In this document: piece by piece, positions 55,240-64,000 of the stretch
Layout of the letters: every line of letters begins with the position of its first letter
How positions within the stretch are numbered: position 1 is the stretch's first letter
From: Atopobium minutum
GTDB lineage: Bacteria > Actinomycetota > Coriobacteriia > Coriobacteriales > Atopobiaceae
Length of the DNA: 64,000 nt
Direction: 5' to 3'
NCBI GenBank assembly: GCA_900105895.1
Contig: FNSH01000001.1
Span: forward strand, 1,127,501-1,191,500
Position numbers and translations under genes: made by a program
Notes under the pieces: generated by a model
Seen by the model: only the letters and a program-made list of their open reading frames with translations
Told to the model about the DNA's origin: nothing
The model's database searches: none

Positions 55240-55935
55240 ATGGCTCGTGTGCGAAAGGAGCGCCCATCGCTAGCGGACGCTGAAGGGACTATATACACCA
55301 TGGAGATTCCGGGACATCCACATCCAAAACCCGGTGAGGTTTCACTGGATGAGCTTGCGGCTCTTATGCAGGATTGTCGTAAGTGTACCTTGTGTGACAC
55401 GCGTACCACCATTGTGTTTGGTGATGGCAATCCGCATGCGCGGGTGATGTTTATTGGTGAGGCTCCCGGCCGTAATGAGGATTTGGGAGGCAAGCCATTT
55501 ATTGGTGCTGCAGGTCATAAGCTGGATGCCCTCTTAAGCTGTGCAGGTTTAATGCGAGAAGAGATTTTTATCGCCAACGTACTCAAATGCCGCCCGCCCG
55601 CAAATCGCAATCCGCGCTACGATGAAATTCAAGCCTGTTCACCCTACTTACGTGAGCAAGTGCGCTCTATTTGGCCCGATGTGATTGTTTGTTTGGGTAA
55701 CTTTGCTTCGCAATGGGTACTAAAAACAGAGCAGGGCGTAACCAGTTTGCGTGGACAGCTGTATCAACAAGGACACTTTGTTGTCTGTCCAACCTTTCAT
55801 CCGGCGGCGACCATCTATCACAGGGAGTGGCAGCCACTTTTGGAGGAAGACCTGCGTCTTGTGGGTGCGTGGCTTACGCAAAATCCTCGTTCGGGCAGTG
55901 CTCAAGCTGATCGAACACAACTCCCTAAGGAGTAG
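55240..55935 (+). CDS. family 4 uracil-DNA glycosylase
   Basis: The 231-residue enzyme removes uracil from DNA. It has the family 4 motif [19 protein letters not shown], four cluster-type cysteines (DCRKCTLC near the N-terminus, LKC and QAC in the middle), and the C-terminal [11 protein letters not shown] motif. This iron-sulfur type is frequent in actinobacteria and anaerobes. It begins 3 bases after alr. The N-terminal about 35 residues are an extra, charged stretch. Confidence 0.92.
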   Translation: MARVRKERPSLADAEGTIYTMEIPGHPHPKPGEVSLDELAALMQDCRKCTLCDTRTTIVFGDGNPHARVMFIGEAPGRNEDLGGKPFIGAAGHKLDALLSCAGLMREEIFIANVLKCRPPANRNPRYDEIQACSPYLREQVRSIWPDVIVCLGNFASQWVLKTEQGVTSLRGQLYQQGHFVVCPTFHPAATIYHREWQPLLEEDLRLVGAWLTQNPRSGSAQADRTQLPKE

Positions 55936-55937
55936 GC

Positions 55938-56453
55938 ATGATGTTACTTCCAACCAAGCTTGACGATACGAGCTACGAGTCTGCCTGTTTTGAGCAAACT
56001 ATTGGCTTGGGAGCGCAGCTAGGTGCTTTGTTGCAAGCGGGAGATGTTGTGGTGCTTACGGGTGATCTGGGAGCAGGAAAGACACAGCTTACCAAGGGTA
56101 TAGCACAGGGCATGGGTATCACAGATGAAATAACCAGTCCTACCTTTACCATTCAGATGATATATCAGGGTACATCCATGCCACTCTATCATTTTGACCT
56201 GTATCGCCTGTCTGATCCAGAAGAGCTGGGTGATGCCGGTGTGTGGGACGCACTGGAAAGTGATGGCCCCTGTGTTATAGAGTGGGGCGAGCAGTTTTCT
56301 GAAGAGCTGGGGGAGGAGCGCCTCGACGTGTTTCTCACCAGATTGGATGATCAAGCAAAAGCTGGTCAGGAGCCAGCTCGTCAAATCAAATTTGAACCAA
56401 AGGGAGAGCGCGCACGAATTCTTGTGTCGCAGCTTGCCTGTGCAATTGAGTAG
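55938..56453 (+). CDS. tsaE: tRNA t6A biosynthesis ATPase TsaE
   Basis: The 171-residue P-loop protein has Walker A GDLGAGKTQ (residues 42-50), ITSPTFTIQMIYQG, LYHFDLYRL and VIEWGEQF, all typical. TsaE energises turnover of the TsaB-TsaD complex that makes threonylcarbamoyl-adenosine on ANN-decoding tRNAs. The partner proteins are encoded 8 bases downstream as one fused gene. Confidence 0.95.
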   Translation: MMLLPTKLDDTSYESACFEQTIGLGAQLGALLQAGDVVVLTGDLGAGKTQLTKGIAQGMGITDEITSPTFTIQMIYQGTSMPLYHFDLYRLSDPEELGDAGVWDALESDGPCVIEWGEQFSEELGEERLDVFLTRLDDQAKAGQEPARQIKFEPKGERARILVSQLACAIE

Positions 56454-56461
56454 AGGTTTTT

Positions 56462-58954
56462 ATGGCATTAGCAGATGGGCGCAAGCTTGTTCTTGCGCTT
56501 GATACGTCTTCCGACATGCTGGTGTGTGGTGTTGCCGCATGGGACGAGACTGACCTTGGCAGCGCATCCACAACTACCGGTTCTGCCCAGAAGCCCCGCG
56601 CTATGGTGCAGATGCTGGCTTGTCGTGACCACCTGTGTCGTCGGCAAGCAAATGTAGAGTTGGTAAGCACGGCACAGCAAGCACTGAGCGATGCGGGACT
56701 AAGCATAGAAGATGTGGATAGCGTGCTAGTGGGTCGTGGTCCTGGTTCATTTACTGGTGTGCGTATTGGTATTGCTACGGCCAAAGGCCTTGCTTGTGGT
56801 GCAGGAACTCCCTTGTGGGGTGGCTCTACCCTCGATAGCATTGCGTGGACTGCCTGGAAGGCTGGTGTGCGCGGCACTTTGGGCGTGGTAGCAGATGCTA
56901 TGCGTGGCGAGGTCTATCCTGGCACCTATCAGCTGGATGATATGGGGGCGTGTCGTCTGTTTGGCACCGAGGTGGTTCGCAAGGCTCAGGTCTGCGTAGA
57001 CCAGTGGCGTACACAGCTCAACGCTGCAGAACTTATCTTGTGTGGTGACGGCTTGGTAAAGCATCGTGAAAAATTTGAACAAGCAGGCTTTACCACCATT
57101 CTTGATGAAAACCTTTGGCGCCCTACCAGTGAAGGCTTGTTGCTTGCCTATGCCGCACCCAATGCTGTGGCGGATAGGGCTGCGGGAGATCCGGCATTGG
57201 TATTGCCCGTATACACCCGTCTGTCCGATGCAGAAGAAAACGAGCGCAAACGTTTGGGTATGCAGGTGCCTGCGAGCGTAGCAATTACAGGCACGGCAGA
57301 TGTGCTTGCCGATATGCACCTGCGGCTGCGTCCCATGAGCGTTAACGATATAGATCAAGTGGCTGCCCTTGATGCCCTGTGTTTTGAGGACTCCGTTCAT
57401 ATGCCGTGGACGCGCACCATGTTTGAAGAGGAGCTTGCCGCACCAGGTAGGAGTTGGTGGGTTGCTCATGATATGGATCAGATTATTGGTGTTGCAGGTG
57501 GCATGCTTGTGGGCGACGATATGGAAATCAGCACGGTGGACGTACTGCCCGCTCGTCGTCGCGAGAAGATCGCGTCGCGCCTGATTGCACGACTTGCCTA
57601 CGATGCGCAAATGCTCAATGCACAAAGCATTTCCCTTGAGGTATATGAGCACAATGATGGGGCACTAGCCCTGTATGAAAGCATGGGATTTGTACAAGAA
57701 GGAGCACGCCCCAATTATTATGGCGCTGGTAATGCGGCATATATCATGCGTGCCAGCCTGCCTTTATCGGTAGATACACAGGTGGATACCGTTGTGCCTA
57801 CCCCACAGGCATCCATTCGCCCTTGGCCCATTGTGGCACACGAGCGCTCGCAAAAAACCCAGCAAGCACTTGCCCAGGCCGGGGAGCTCATCTTGTCCAT
57901 TGAGTCTTCGTGCGATGAAACCGCCATGGCCATCATAGATTCGCATGGACAGATTTGTGCCAATGTGGTGGCAACCTCCATTGATTTTCATGCCCGCTTT
58001 GGTGGCGTTGTTCCAGAGATTGCTTCGCGCAAACATGTTGAGGCCATCGTGGGCGTTTTTGAGGAGCTTATGGCACAGGCGGGTGAGTACTTTGGCTGTG
58101 ACACGCTTGAACCATCTGACCTTTCTGCCGTCGGCGTAACCGCAGGTCCTGGGTTGGTTGGAGCCTTGGTTGTAGGCGTTGCTTTTGCCAAAGGGCTGTG
58201 TGTGGGCGCACAGTTGCCCTTGATTGCCGTGCACCATCTAGAAGGTCACTTGCTCGCTAATTTGTTTGAGACGCCCGACCTGGAGCCACCCTTTGTGGCA
58301 AGCCTTGTTTCTGGTGGTAATACCATGCTGGTGTACGTGCGCGCGTGGGGAGACTACCAAATTTTGGGTACGACCATTGACGATGCCGTGGGTGAGGCCT
58401 TTGATAAGGTAGCTAAGGCGCTTGGTTTAGGCTATCCCGGTGGTCCTGTTATAAGTAAACTTGCCGCCAAAGGAAATAAAAAGGCTATACATTTTCCGCG
58501 CGCAATGATGCATAGTCACGACTACCGTTTTTCTCTCTCCGGTCTTAAGACCTCAGTGATTACCTACATAGAGAATCAAAACAAAAACGGCAACCCCATC
58601 AACCTTCCGGACTTGGCGGCTTCGTTTGAGGCTGCGGTGGTTGACGTGCAGGTGTCAAAGGCGCTGGCCGCAGTAGAAGAAACGGGCGTACATGACTTTT
58701 GTGTGGGCGGAGGCGTGGCGGCAAATCCTGCCCTCCGTGCAGAATACCAGCAAAAATTCGGGAAGCGTGGCGTTCGTGTGACCGTTCCGCCTCTGGTGGT
58801 GTGTGGCGATAACGGCGTGATGATTGCAGCTGCAGCGCTGCGCAATTTCCGCGCAGGACAGTTTGCGCCACTGAGTTTGGACGCAGATCCTAACGCTGTT
58901 TTGGGTACGTGGTCCAGCACGGTCAAGCCGATCGTGCGTCCTTTAAGCCAGTAA
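56462..58954 (+). CDS. TsaB-RimI-TsaD fusion protein
   Basis: This 830-residue chain joins three proteins usually made separately. Residues 1 to about 250 are TsaB (KLVLALDTSSDMLVCGVA; RGPGSFTGVRIGIATAKGL). Residues about 284-433 are a GNAT of the RimI type (STVDVLPARRREKIASRLI; SLEVYEHNDGALALYESMGF), the acetyltransferase of ribosomal protein S18. Residues about 475-830 are TsaD (SIESSCDETAMAIID; AVHHLEGHLLAN metal site; VGGGVAANPALRAEYQQK). TsaB and TsaD form the t6A synthase core, so the fusion fixes their 1:1 ratio. All three domains keep their key motifs and the frame has no breaks. Confidence 0.95.
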   Translation: MALADGRKLVLALDTSSDMLVCGVAAWDETDLGSASTTTGSAQKPRAMVQMLACRDHLCRRQANVELVSTAQQALSDAGLSIEDVDSVLVGRGPGSFTGVRIGIATAKGLACGAGTPLWGGSTLDSIAWTAWKAGVRGTLGVVADAMRGEVYPGTYQLDDMGACRLFGTEVVRKAQVCVDQWRTQLNAAELILCGDGLVKHREKFEQAGFTTILDENLWRPTSEGLLLAYAAPNAVADRAAGDPALVLPVYTRLSDAEENERKRLGMQVPASVAITGTADVLADMHLRLRPMSVNDIDQVAALDALCFEDSVHMPWTRTMFEEELAAPGRSWWVAHDMDQIIGVAGGMLVGDDMEISTVDVLPARRREKIASRLIARLAYDAQMLNAQSISLEVYEHNDGALALYESMGFVQEGARPNYYGAGNAAYIMRASLPLSVDTQVDTVVPTPQASIRPWPIVAHERSQKTQQALAQAGELILSIESSCDETAMAIIDSHGQICANVVATSIDFHARFGGVVPEIASRKHVEAIVGVFEELMAQAGEYFGCDTLEPSDLSAVGVTAGPGLVGALVVGVAFAKGLCVGAQLPLIAVHHLEGHLLANLFETPDLEPPFVASLVSGGNTMLVYVRAWGDYQILGTTIDDAVGEAFDKVAKALGLGYPGGPVISKLAAKGNKKAIHFPRAMMHSHDYRFSLSGLKTSVITYIENQNKNGNPINLPDLAASFEAAVVDVQVSKALAAVEETGVHDFCVGGGVAANPALRAEYQQKFGKRGVRVTVPPLVVCGDNGVMIAAAALRNFRAGQFAPLSLDADPNAVLGTWSSTVKPIVRPLSQ

Positions 58955-59153
58955 AATGTAGCCTGTAATGCTTCTTAAAACCTAGTCTTTTTCTAGGATT
59001 GTGATGCATAAAATTGGATGGTATATTCAATAAACTGGGACCATGAATCAAAATATCCACTTAGATTTTATGTCGATGGTGTTTCTTTCTGATGTGTGCG
59101 TGCTTTAGATAGATGTATGTACTAGACTACTCTAATAGCACATAGAACTTTCA
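58955..59153. other. intergenic region before the ABC transporter operon
   Basis: CCTAG/CTAGG at about 58982-58998 makes a small hairpin around TCTTTTT, a weak terminator candidate. A 21-codon frame from ATG 59043 to TAG 59106-59108 (MNQNIHLDFM onward) has only a weak ribosome site and no amino-acid run typical of leader peptides. Otherwise nothing is seen. Confidence 0.35.
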
Positions 59154-59205
59154 CGCATTCAGTTGCAAGGGGGAAGGGAATGGGTCCCTTCCGGTTGTAT
59201 GTGCG
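59154..59205 (+). promoter_or_regulatory. structured 5' leader of the amino acid ABC transporter
   Basis: A perfect inner stem GGAAGGGA/TCCCTTCC (59172-59179 with 59185-59192) is flanked by CAA/TTG and by CGCAT against ATGTGCG, giving a long interrupted hairpin 40 bases before the start codon. It does not match a riboswitch class known to me. It could control translation or be a site for a regulator. Confidence 0.45.
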
Positions 59206-59244
59206 GAGGGGGTCGCTCAAAATTGCTGGAAAGAAGGAAATAAT

Positions 59245-60204
59245 ATGACCTTACCCATGCGTAAAGAACCACCACAAAGCTCTTGTTCAACTATGATGGT
59301 CAAACCTCAACGATCGCAATTCTCGCGGCGTGATTTCCTTAAGTTTTCTGGTATCTCAATTTTGAGCATAGCAGGCGTATCTGTTTTGACGGCTTGCGGC
59401 CCTGCACCTGAGGGCACGGTAGATTTGGTTGCCCGTAAAGACGGCGCATCTTCAGCGACTGTTTTGGGTGATGGCAAGACCTTGCGTGTTGGTATGGAGG
59501 CTGCGTATGCCCCCTTTAACTGGCAAGCAACCCAGGCATCTGATACCACTATTCCTATTCAAAATGTTTCTGGCGCTTATGCCGATGGCTATGACGTGCA
59601 GCTTGCCAAGGTAGTTGCGGCTGCATTGGGCATGGAAGCTGTTGCGGTCAAGATGTCCTTTAGTGGCTTAATTGACTCTTTGAACAATGGTCAGATTGAC
59701 ATTATTATGGCGGGTATGAGTGCTACGGATGAGCGCCGTCAAGCGATTGATTTTTCCGACCCCTATTTTGTAGGCGGTTTTGGTTTGTTGGTAAAAGAGG
59801 GTTCAAAATATGCCACGGCAACGTCTTTGGCCGACTTTGATGGTGCTGCCGTCCTGGGTCAAAAAGATACGATGCTGGATACGGTTATCGATGAGATCCC
59901 TCATGTTAACCATCTCACGCCGGTAGAATCCGTTCCATCTCAGCTGTCACAGCTTAACCAAGGTACCTGTGACGCTATTACTTATAACACCGAGAATACC
60001 AAGGGCTTGCTTCGCGCCAATAAAGGTTTGGTAGCAATCCAATTTGACGAGGGTAAAGGGTTTGGTGAAACCGTACCCTGCAATGCAGGTATTAAGAAGG
60101 GACAAGATGCCATTCTTGCAAAGATCAATGAGGCATTTTCCAAGATTTCTCAAGACGAGCGTACCAAAATTTTTGATGCGTGCGTAGACCGTCAGCCTGC
60201 ATAA
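59245..60204 (+). CDS. polar amino-acid ABC transporter, binding lipoprotein
   Basis: The 319-residue family 3 substrate-binding protein has a twin-arginine signal (SRRDFLKFSG) running into a lipobox (VLTACG), so it is probably exported folded by Tat and lipid-anchored. The binding domain shows LRVGMEAAYAPFNW, DGYDVQLAKVVAAALGM, GQIDIIMAGMSATDERR and AIDFSDPYFVGG. It delivers an amino acid to the permease and ATPase that follow. AAGGAA precedes ATG 59245. Confidence 0.93.
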   Translation: MTLPMRKEPPQSSCSTMMVKPQRSQFSRRDFLKFSGISILSIAGVSVLTACGPAPEGTVDLVARKDGASSATVLGDGKTLRVGMEAAYAPFNWQATQASDTTIPIQNVSGAYADGYDVQLAKVVAAALGMEAVAVKMSFSGLIDSLNNGQIDIIMAGMSATDERRQAIDFSDPYFVGGFGLLVKEGSKYATATSLADFDGAAVLGQKDTMLDTVIDEIPHVNHLTPVESVPSQLSQLNQGTCDAITYNTENTKGLLRANKGLVAIQFDEGKGFGETVPCNAGIKKGQDAILAKINEAFSKISQDERTKIFDACVDRQPA

Positions 60205-60255
60205 GCTGCTTTTAATCTGCCTGTTATACAATTTATTTCATAAGGAGCAATCCAC

Positions 60256-61623
60256 ATGAGCAATCAACAAGGGGGCGCTGTGCCTCCAAGTACTGGGTTT
60301 AGCGCGCTTCTTCGCTTTATTAAGACCGACCACCGCTATGTGTTGTTGGGTACCAGTGCTATTGCCTGCTTAGGCATGTGGTTTTCTAGCCAGGTTCGTA
60401 GTACTTGGAGCTTTTTGGCTCCCGTGTACACACTGGAAGTTGTCATGTATTACACGCTCTTTGCGTTTGTAGTTTTTTCTGCTGTTGCGCTGGTAAATAA
60501 GCTCGTGCATTGGAAGGATTATGCTACGACCTCTTGGTTTGTCTCGACACGAGCAAAAAAGATTGAGCGCATTGCCTCGTATGTAGTGGTAGCACTGACC
60601 ATCATCTTGGCTGTTGATCGTGTGGTTATGGGCTTTGGCTCCATTGTTGCAGGAAGTGTAGGTGCACAGGCCAACCCTGATGGATTTTTGCCCAGTGCGG
60701 TATACATGGTGTACCAAGGTCGTGGCATTTTTGCACGCGGCATTGCAACCACTATTGAGCTGGCTGTATTTGGTACCGTTATCGCTTTTTTCCTTGCAGT
60801 TCTGCTGGTGTTTATCCGTATTCAGAAAATTGATAGGCCAGACAATGACTTTGTTCGCTTTCTTAAGGTAGTGGGCGTAGGCTTTGCCAAGCTGTATTCT
60901 GCTGTGGTGCGCGGCACACCTATGATGGTGCAGTCCTTGCTTATTTACTTTGCTGGTTTTGCTGTACTCAGTTCTACGGGCATGTCTGCTGGTGAGATTC
61001 GTGCCATTTGGAGTACTTTTATTGCTGGTTTGGTTACCATCTCGCTTAACTCTACTGCGTATATGATGGAGGTCTTGCGCGGAGGAATTGAGGCGGTAGA
61101 CGGCGGTCAAAATGAGGCGGCACGTTCTCTTGGCCTTTCTCAGTGGCAAGCTATGACACGCGTTGTCTTTCCTCAGGGCATTAAAAACGCCATTCCTGCC
61201 CTGTCCAATGAGCTGGTTGTAAACATTAAGGACTCTTCGGTTTTGTCCGTTATTGGCGTGTTTGACCTCATGTTTGCCACCACTACGGTTGCTGGTATTT
61301 ATTATCGTCAGCTTGCGGTGTATGCGGTTGCTACCGTGTGCTATCTGATTTTGACCATGATTGCTTCTAAGCTTTTGGGCATGCTTGCTTATCATCTGGA
61401 AGTGTCATCGCCTGGTCCGGTGTTATCCACCTCAGACATGACGCATACCACTGGTGTTGCGGGAGCTAAGGCAGATCCCACGAAGGTTGTAGTGCATAAA
61501 GCACCTGTGGCTAAAGCATCTCGTAAGGGTTCTGGCTCTACCCAGTCAGCCCCATCATCTAAATCGGCACAATCATCCAAATCTGCCAATTCATCCAAAT
61601 CGACCAAATCGACGGAAAGGTAA
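60256..61623 (+). CDS. polar amino-acid ABC transporter permease
   Basis: The 455-residue membrane protein contains a HisM/GlnP-type permease domain ([51 protein letters not shown], the EAA loop). It is longer than usual (about 220-300 residues): two extra N-terminal helices before residue 130, and a C-terminal tail of about 65 residues with Ser/Lys repeats ([19 protein letters not shown]). The tail is probably disordered and cytoplasmic. Confidence 0.9.
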   Translation: MSNQQGGAVPPSTGFSALLRFIKTDHRYVLLGTSAIACLGMWFSSQVRSTWSFLAPVYTLEVVMYYTLFAFVVFSAVALVNKLVHWKDYATTSWFVSTRAKKIERIASYVVVALTIILAVDRVVMGFGSIVAGSVGAQANPDGFLPSAVYMVYQGRGIFARGIATTIELAVFGTVIAFFLAVLLVFIRIQKIDRPDNDFVRFLKVVGVGFAKLYSAVVRGTPMMVQSLLIYFAGFAVLSSTGMSAGEIRAIWSTFIAGLVTISLNSTAYMMEVLRGGIEAVDGGQNEAARSLGLSQWQAMTRVVFPQGIKNAIPALSNELVVNIKDSSVLSVIGVFDLMFATTTVAGIYYRQLAVYAVATVCYLILTMIASKLLGMLAYHLEVSSPGPVLSTSDMTHTTGVAGAKADPTKVVVHKAPVAKASRKGSGSTQSAPSSKSAQSSKSANSSKSTKSTER

Positions 61624-61628
61624 GCATC

Positions 61629-62423
61629 ATGACTGACACAGCTTCCAACACCCCCGTCACTGCTCAAGATCCGGTTATTAAGATTGAAAACCTGCGCAAG
61701 AGCTTTGGTACCCATGAGGTACTTAAGAACATTGACTTTGAAGTTTTTCCTGGTGAAGTAGTCACTATTATCGGTGCATCAGGCTCTGGAAAATCTACCC
61801 TGCTGCGCTGCATCAACTTGTTAGAGATGCCCGATTCTGGCCATGTATGGTTCCGCGGTCATGACCTTGCAGCTCAGCATGTAGATGTGAATAAGCTGCG
61901 TTCCAGCATTGGTATGGTATTCCAGGGCTTTAACCTGTTTAACAACCTCAACGTGCTGGATAATTGCACGCTGGCACCCACTGCGCTCAAGAAGATGAAG
62001 AAGCCTCAGGCAGAAGAGATAGCCAAAAAACATCTTGATTCCGTGGGTCTTCTCGACTTTGCGCATGCATCTGTTACATCACTGTCGGGCGGCCAAAAGC
62101 AGCGTGTAGCCATTGCGCGAGCCCTATGTATGGAGCCCGAGATCATGCTGTTTGACGAGCCTACCAGCGCGCTTGATCCAGAAATTGTCGGCGAAGTCCT
62201 CATGGTTATGCGTGACCTGGCAGCCCAGGGTATGACCATGGTTGTGGTTACGCATGAGATGGACTTTGCAAAAAATGTTTCCGATAAGGTCGTGTTTATG
62301 GATCAGGGAGTCATTGCAGAGATGGGTGACCCGCACAAACTGTTTACTAATCCAGATTGCGATCGTACGCGCGAGTTTTTGTCGCGTTATTTGGAAGATA
62401 CCGGCGTAGAAGGCGTAGACTAG
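61629..62423 (+). CDS. polar amino-acid ABC transporter ATPase
   Basis: The 264-residue GlnQ-type ATPase has Walker [10 protein letters not shown] (residues 49-57), Q-loop MVFQGFNLF, signature [15 protein letters not shown], Walker [15 protein letters not shown] and switch [10 protein letters not shown]. It powers import with the two preceding genes; only 5 bases separate it from the permease gene. Confidence 0.95.
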   Translation: MTDTASNTPVTAQDPVIKIENLRKSFGTHEVLKNIDFEVFPGEVVTIIGASGSGKSTLLRCINLLEMPDSGHVWFRGHDLAAQHVDVNKLRSSIGMVFQGFNLFNNLNVLDNCTLAPTALKKMKKPQAEEIAKKHLDSVGLLDFAHASVTSLSGGQKQRVAIARALCMEPEIMLFDEPTSALDPEIVGEVLMVMRDLAAQGMTMVVVTHEMDFAKNVSDKVVFMDQGVIAEMGDPHKLFTNPDCDRTREFLSRYLEDTGVEGVD

Positions 62424-62486
62424 CGGCAGAGTTCTGCACTTTTGGCTTTTCTGCTCGTGAACTTTATCGTTGTTTTGGGAGTGGAT

Positions 62487-64000
62487 ATGGGACAACAATT
62501 GCGTGTGATTTCCTCTAATCACCTCTTTATTTCTGCCGATAAGCCCAATGAGGCGGCAACGCTTGTGCTGGAACAAGATCGCGTGGCTCAGGTTTTGCCT
62601 CGTGAGGCCTTCGCTCAATTTGCTGGTCAGGCAGATGCGCTTGATGTGGGAGACAACTTTGTCTGCCCAGGGTTTCATGACGCACATCAGCACGTGTTTC
62701 ACGCGGCGTTGTTTCCCTCACGCTTGGCAACTGAATATCCCGGTACTAGCGAGAAGGACTGCGTAGAGCACATGCGCGAGTTTGCCGCCACAAGACCAGG
62801 CAATGGGTGGCTGGTCAGTCATGGCTGGCGCGAGATTTTGTGGAGTCCTTCCAATGTTCCTACGCGAGCCTCTTTGGATGAGGTATTTCCCAACAGACCC
62901 GTGGCTATGTACTCGGGGGATGCGCATACGCTGTGGCTTAACAGCTGTGGCATGCGTGAACTGGGTATTACGGATGACACCACGCCACCTGCAGGTGGTA
63001 GCTTTGACAGGGATGAACAGGGCCATCTTACCGGCGTGTTGCGTGAAGCGGCGGGCATGGTATACATTGCACGTATTTTGGCGAGCTTTAGCACAGAGGA
63101 GCTCAAAGAAATATATGCCAACTACTTTAAGCAGCTTAATGCCTTGGGTATTACGAACGTGTGCGACATGGCGCTTTCTTTGGTGGCAGGTGCCGATGGC
63201 ATCAATTCCCACATATACGAGGCGCTACAGGCAGACGGCTGTTTGAGTGTTCGTGCTCATATGTATCCCACGCTTACCGATGATCTTTCTACCTTAGAAG
63301 ACTTACAGGCACGTCTAACAGGACCAAAACTGCGTGCTCCTGGCTTTAAGCAATTTTTTGATGGCGTTTCTAGCCAGCATACGGCTTGGTGTTCTCAGCC
63401 GTATACCAACGCACGTTTTGCAGGGGATGTGGGGCGCCCAACGGTGAGTCCCGAGCGCATGCGTGAGCTGGTGCTTAAGGCCGCGGCAGCTGGTCATTCT
63501 GTGCGTATCCATACCATTGGCGATCGTGCGGTATCCGAGGCACTTGCTATTTTTGAGGAAGCTCATGCACGCTATGGTACGCCCACTCAGGGAGCCAACA
63601 CCATGGAGCACATAGAGGATATTGTGCCTTCAGACCTTACCCGCTTTGCTGCTGCTCAGGTGGTTGCTTCCGTACAGCCCCCTCATGTGACCATTGATAT
63701 AACGCAGCCCGCACGAGACTTGGGAGAGCAACGCGCTTCTCGCATGTGGCCATTTGCTCAGATGCTTGATGCTGGAGCTACGTTGGCATTGGGCACCGAT
63801 GCTCCCGTTGTATCGGCCAACTCGGGTGATGTGCTCTACACTGCTTGCACACGCAAAACTCCTGTGGGGCATCAGCCTGCCGGTGGATGGTATCCTGAGC
63901 ATGCGCTCACACGTATCCAAACCGTGGCTGCCTACACCCAGGGAAGCGCTGCGGCAACAGGGCGTGCGCATGAGCTGGGCACCCTAGAGCCCGGCATGTT
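62487..64000 (+). CDS. amidohydrolase family 3 (YtcJ-like), 3' end missing
   Basis: The frame is open from ATG 62487 (after GGGAG) to the right edge, 504 codons without a stop. The metallo-hydrolase pattern is clear: VCPGFHDAHQHVF with the HxH-type metal ligands, VRIHTIGDRAVSEA, TMEHIEDIVP, SVQPPHV, and LALGTDAPV with the metal Asp. YtcJ-like enzymes hydrolyse amide or formamide bonds; the substrate here is unknown. A location 63 bases after the amino-acid transporter suggests shared use of an imported compound. Confidence 0.88.
   Translation, partial: MGQQLRVISSNHLFISADKPNEAATLVLEQDRVAQVLPREAFAQFAGQADALDVGDNFVCPGFHDAHQHVFHAALFPSRLATEYPGTSEKDCVEHMREFAATRPGNGWLVSHGWREILWSPSNVPTRASLDEVFPNRPVAMYSGDAHTLWLNSCGMRELGITDDTTPPAGGSFDRDEQGHLTGVLREAAGMVYIARILASFSTEELKEIYANYFKQLNALGITNVCDMALSLVAGADGINSHIYEALQADGCLSVRAHMYPTLTDDLSTLEDLQARLTGPKLRAPGFKQFFDGVSSQHTAWCSQPYTNARFAGDVGRPTVSPERMRELVLKAAAAGHSVRIHTIGDRAVSEALAIFEEAHARYGTPTQGANTMEHIEDIVPSDLTRFAAAQVVASVQPPHVTIDITQPARDLGEQRASRMWPFAQMLDAGATLALGTDAPVVSANSGDVLYTACTRKTPVGHQPAGGWYPEHALTRIQTVAAYTQGSAAATGRAHELGTLEPGM

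Noticed and set aside
60370..61395. 341-codon minus-strand open frame opposite the ABC permease
   Set aside because: The plus strand encodes a clear permease with EAA loop; the reverse product has no family features and is rich in Asn/His/Lys as expected for antisense frames.

Overview
The window looks like chromosomal DNA of a Coriobacteriia actinobacterium, most likely Atopobiaceae (Atopobium/Lancefieldella type). The basis is moderate GC (near 45-50% by eye), a monoderm-style Tad pilus locus without a secretin, a TsaB-RimI-TsaD fusion gene, a one-piece tmRNA with an encoded CCA end, and the order secA-prfB-ftsEX-rnr-smpB-ssrA. The genus is an inference; no database search was possible.

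Layout. 1-15 kb is housekeeping: a 5'-truncated BTAD-type regulator, secA, prfB, a YitT-type membrane protein, ftsE-ftsX, and a ribosome-rescue cluster (rnr, a TPR gene, smpB, then rubredoxin and a YoaK-family protein, then ssrA). 15.0-15.7 kb is a small AT-rich insert lying between two copies of the end of the ssrA terminator. 15.7-18.9 kb is a methylarginine module: a GntR/FCD regulator divergent from a DDAH-like hydrolase and an APC permease, with two identical operator-like boxes between them.

19.2-33.8 kb is a Tad (Flp) pilus locus in which most genes are broken. The genes for the prepilin peptidase, main Flp pilin, CpaE, a coiled-coil protein, the first TadE, a TadG-like protein, a binding-protein-like membrane protein and a VWA/FctA adhesin carry nine lesions in all: four in-frame TAG, one in-frame TGA and four frameshifts, three of them in mononucleotide runs. 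CpaB, CpaF/TadA, TadB, TadC, a DUF192 protein, a second small Flp and a second TadE are open. No such damage is seen in the roughly 49 kb outside this locus, so local decay (or reversible switching for the homopolymer cases) is more likely than poor sequence quality.

33.9-47.4 kb holds a GtrII-type membrane glycosyltransferase, class I ribonucleotide reductase (nrdA/nrdB-like) behind two NrdR-like boxes, a fructose-type PTS operon (IIA, IIBC, PatB/MalY enzyme, PRD/EIIA regulator, M20 dipeptidase) and a FemAB-type cell-wall enzyme. 47.5-59 kb is a dense run of essential genes: rplM, rpsI, glmM, glmS, acpS, nnr, alr, a family-4 uracil-DNA glycosylase, tsaE and the tsaB-rimI-tsaD fusion, serving amino-sugar/cell-wall supply and tRNA t6A synthesis. 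59-64 kb holds a polar amino-acid ABC transporter and an amidohydrolase cut by the right edge.

Best leads: the multiply broken Tad locus (including an amber codon at the first mature residue of the main pilin), RF2 with SPT instead of SPF in its stop-codon-reading tripeptide, the triple t6A fusion, the DDAH module, and the probable integration scar at ssrA.
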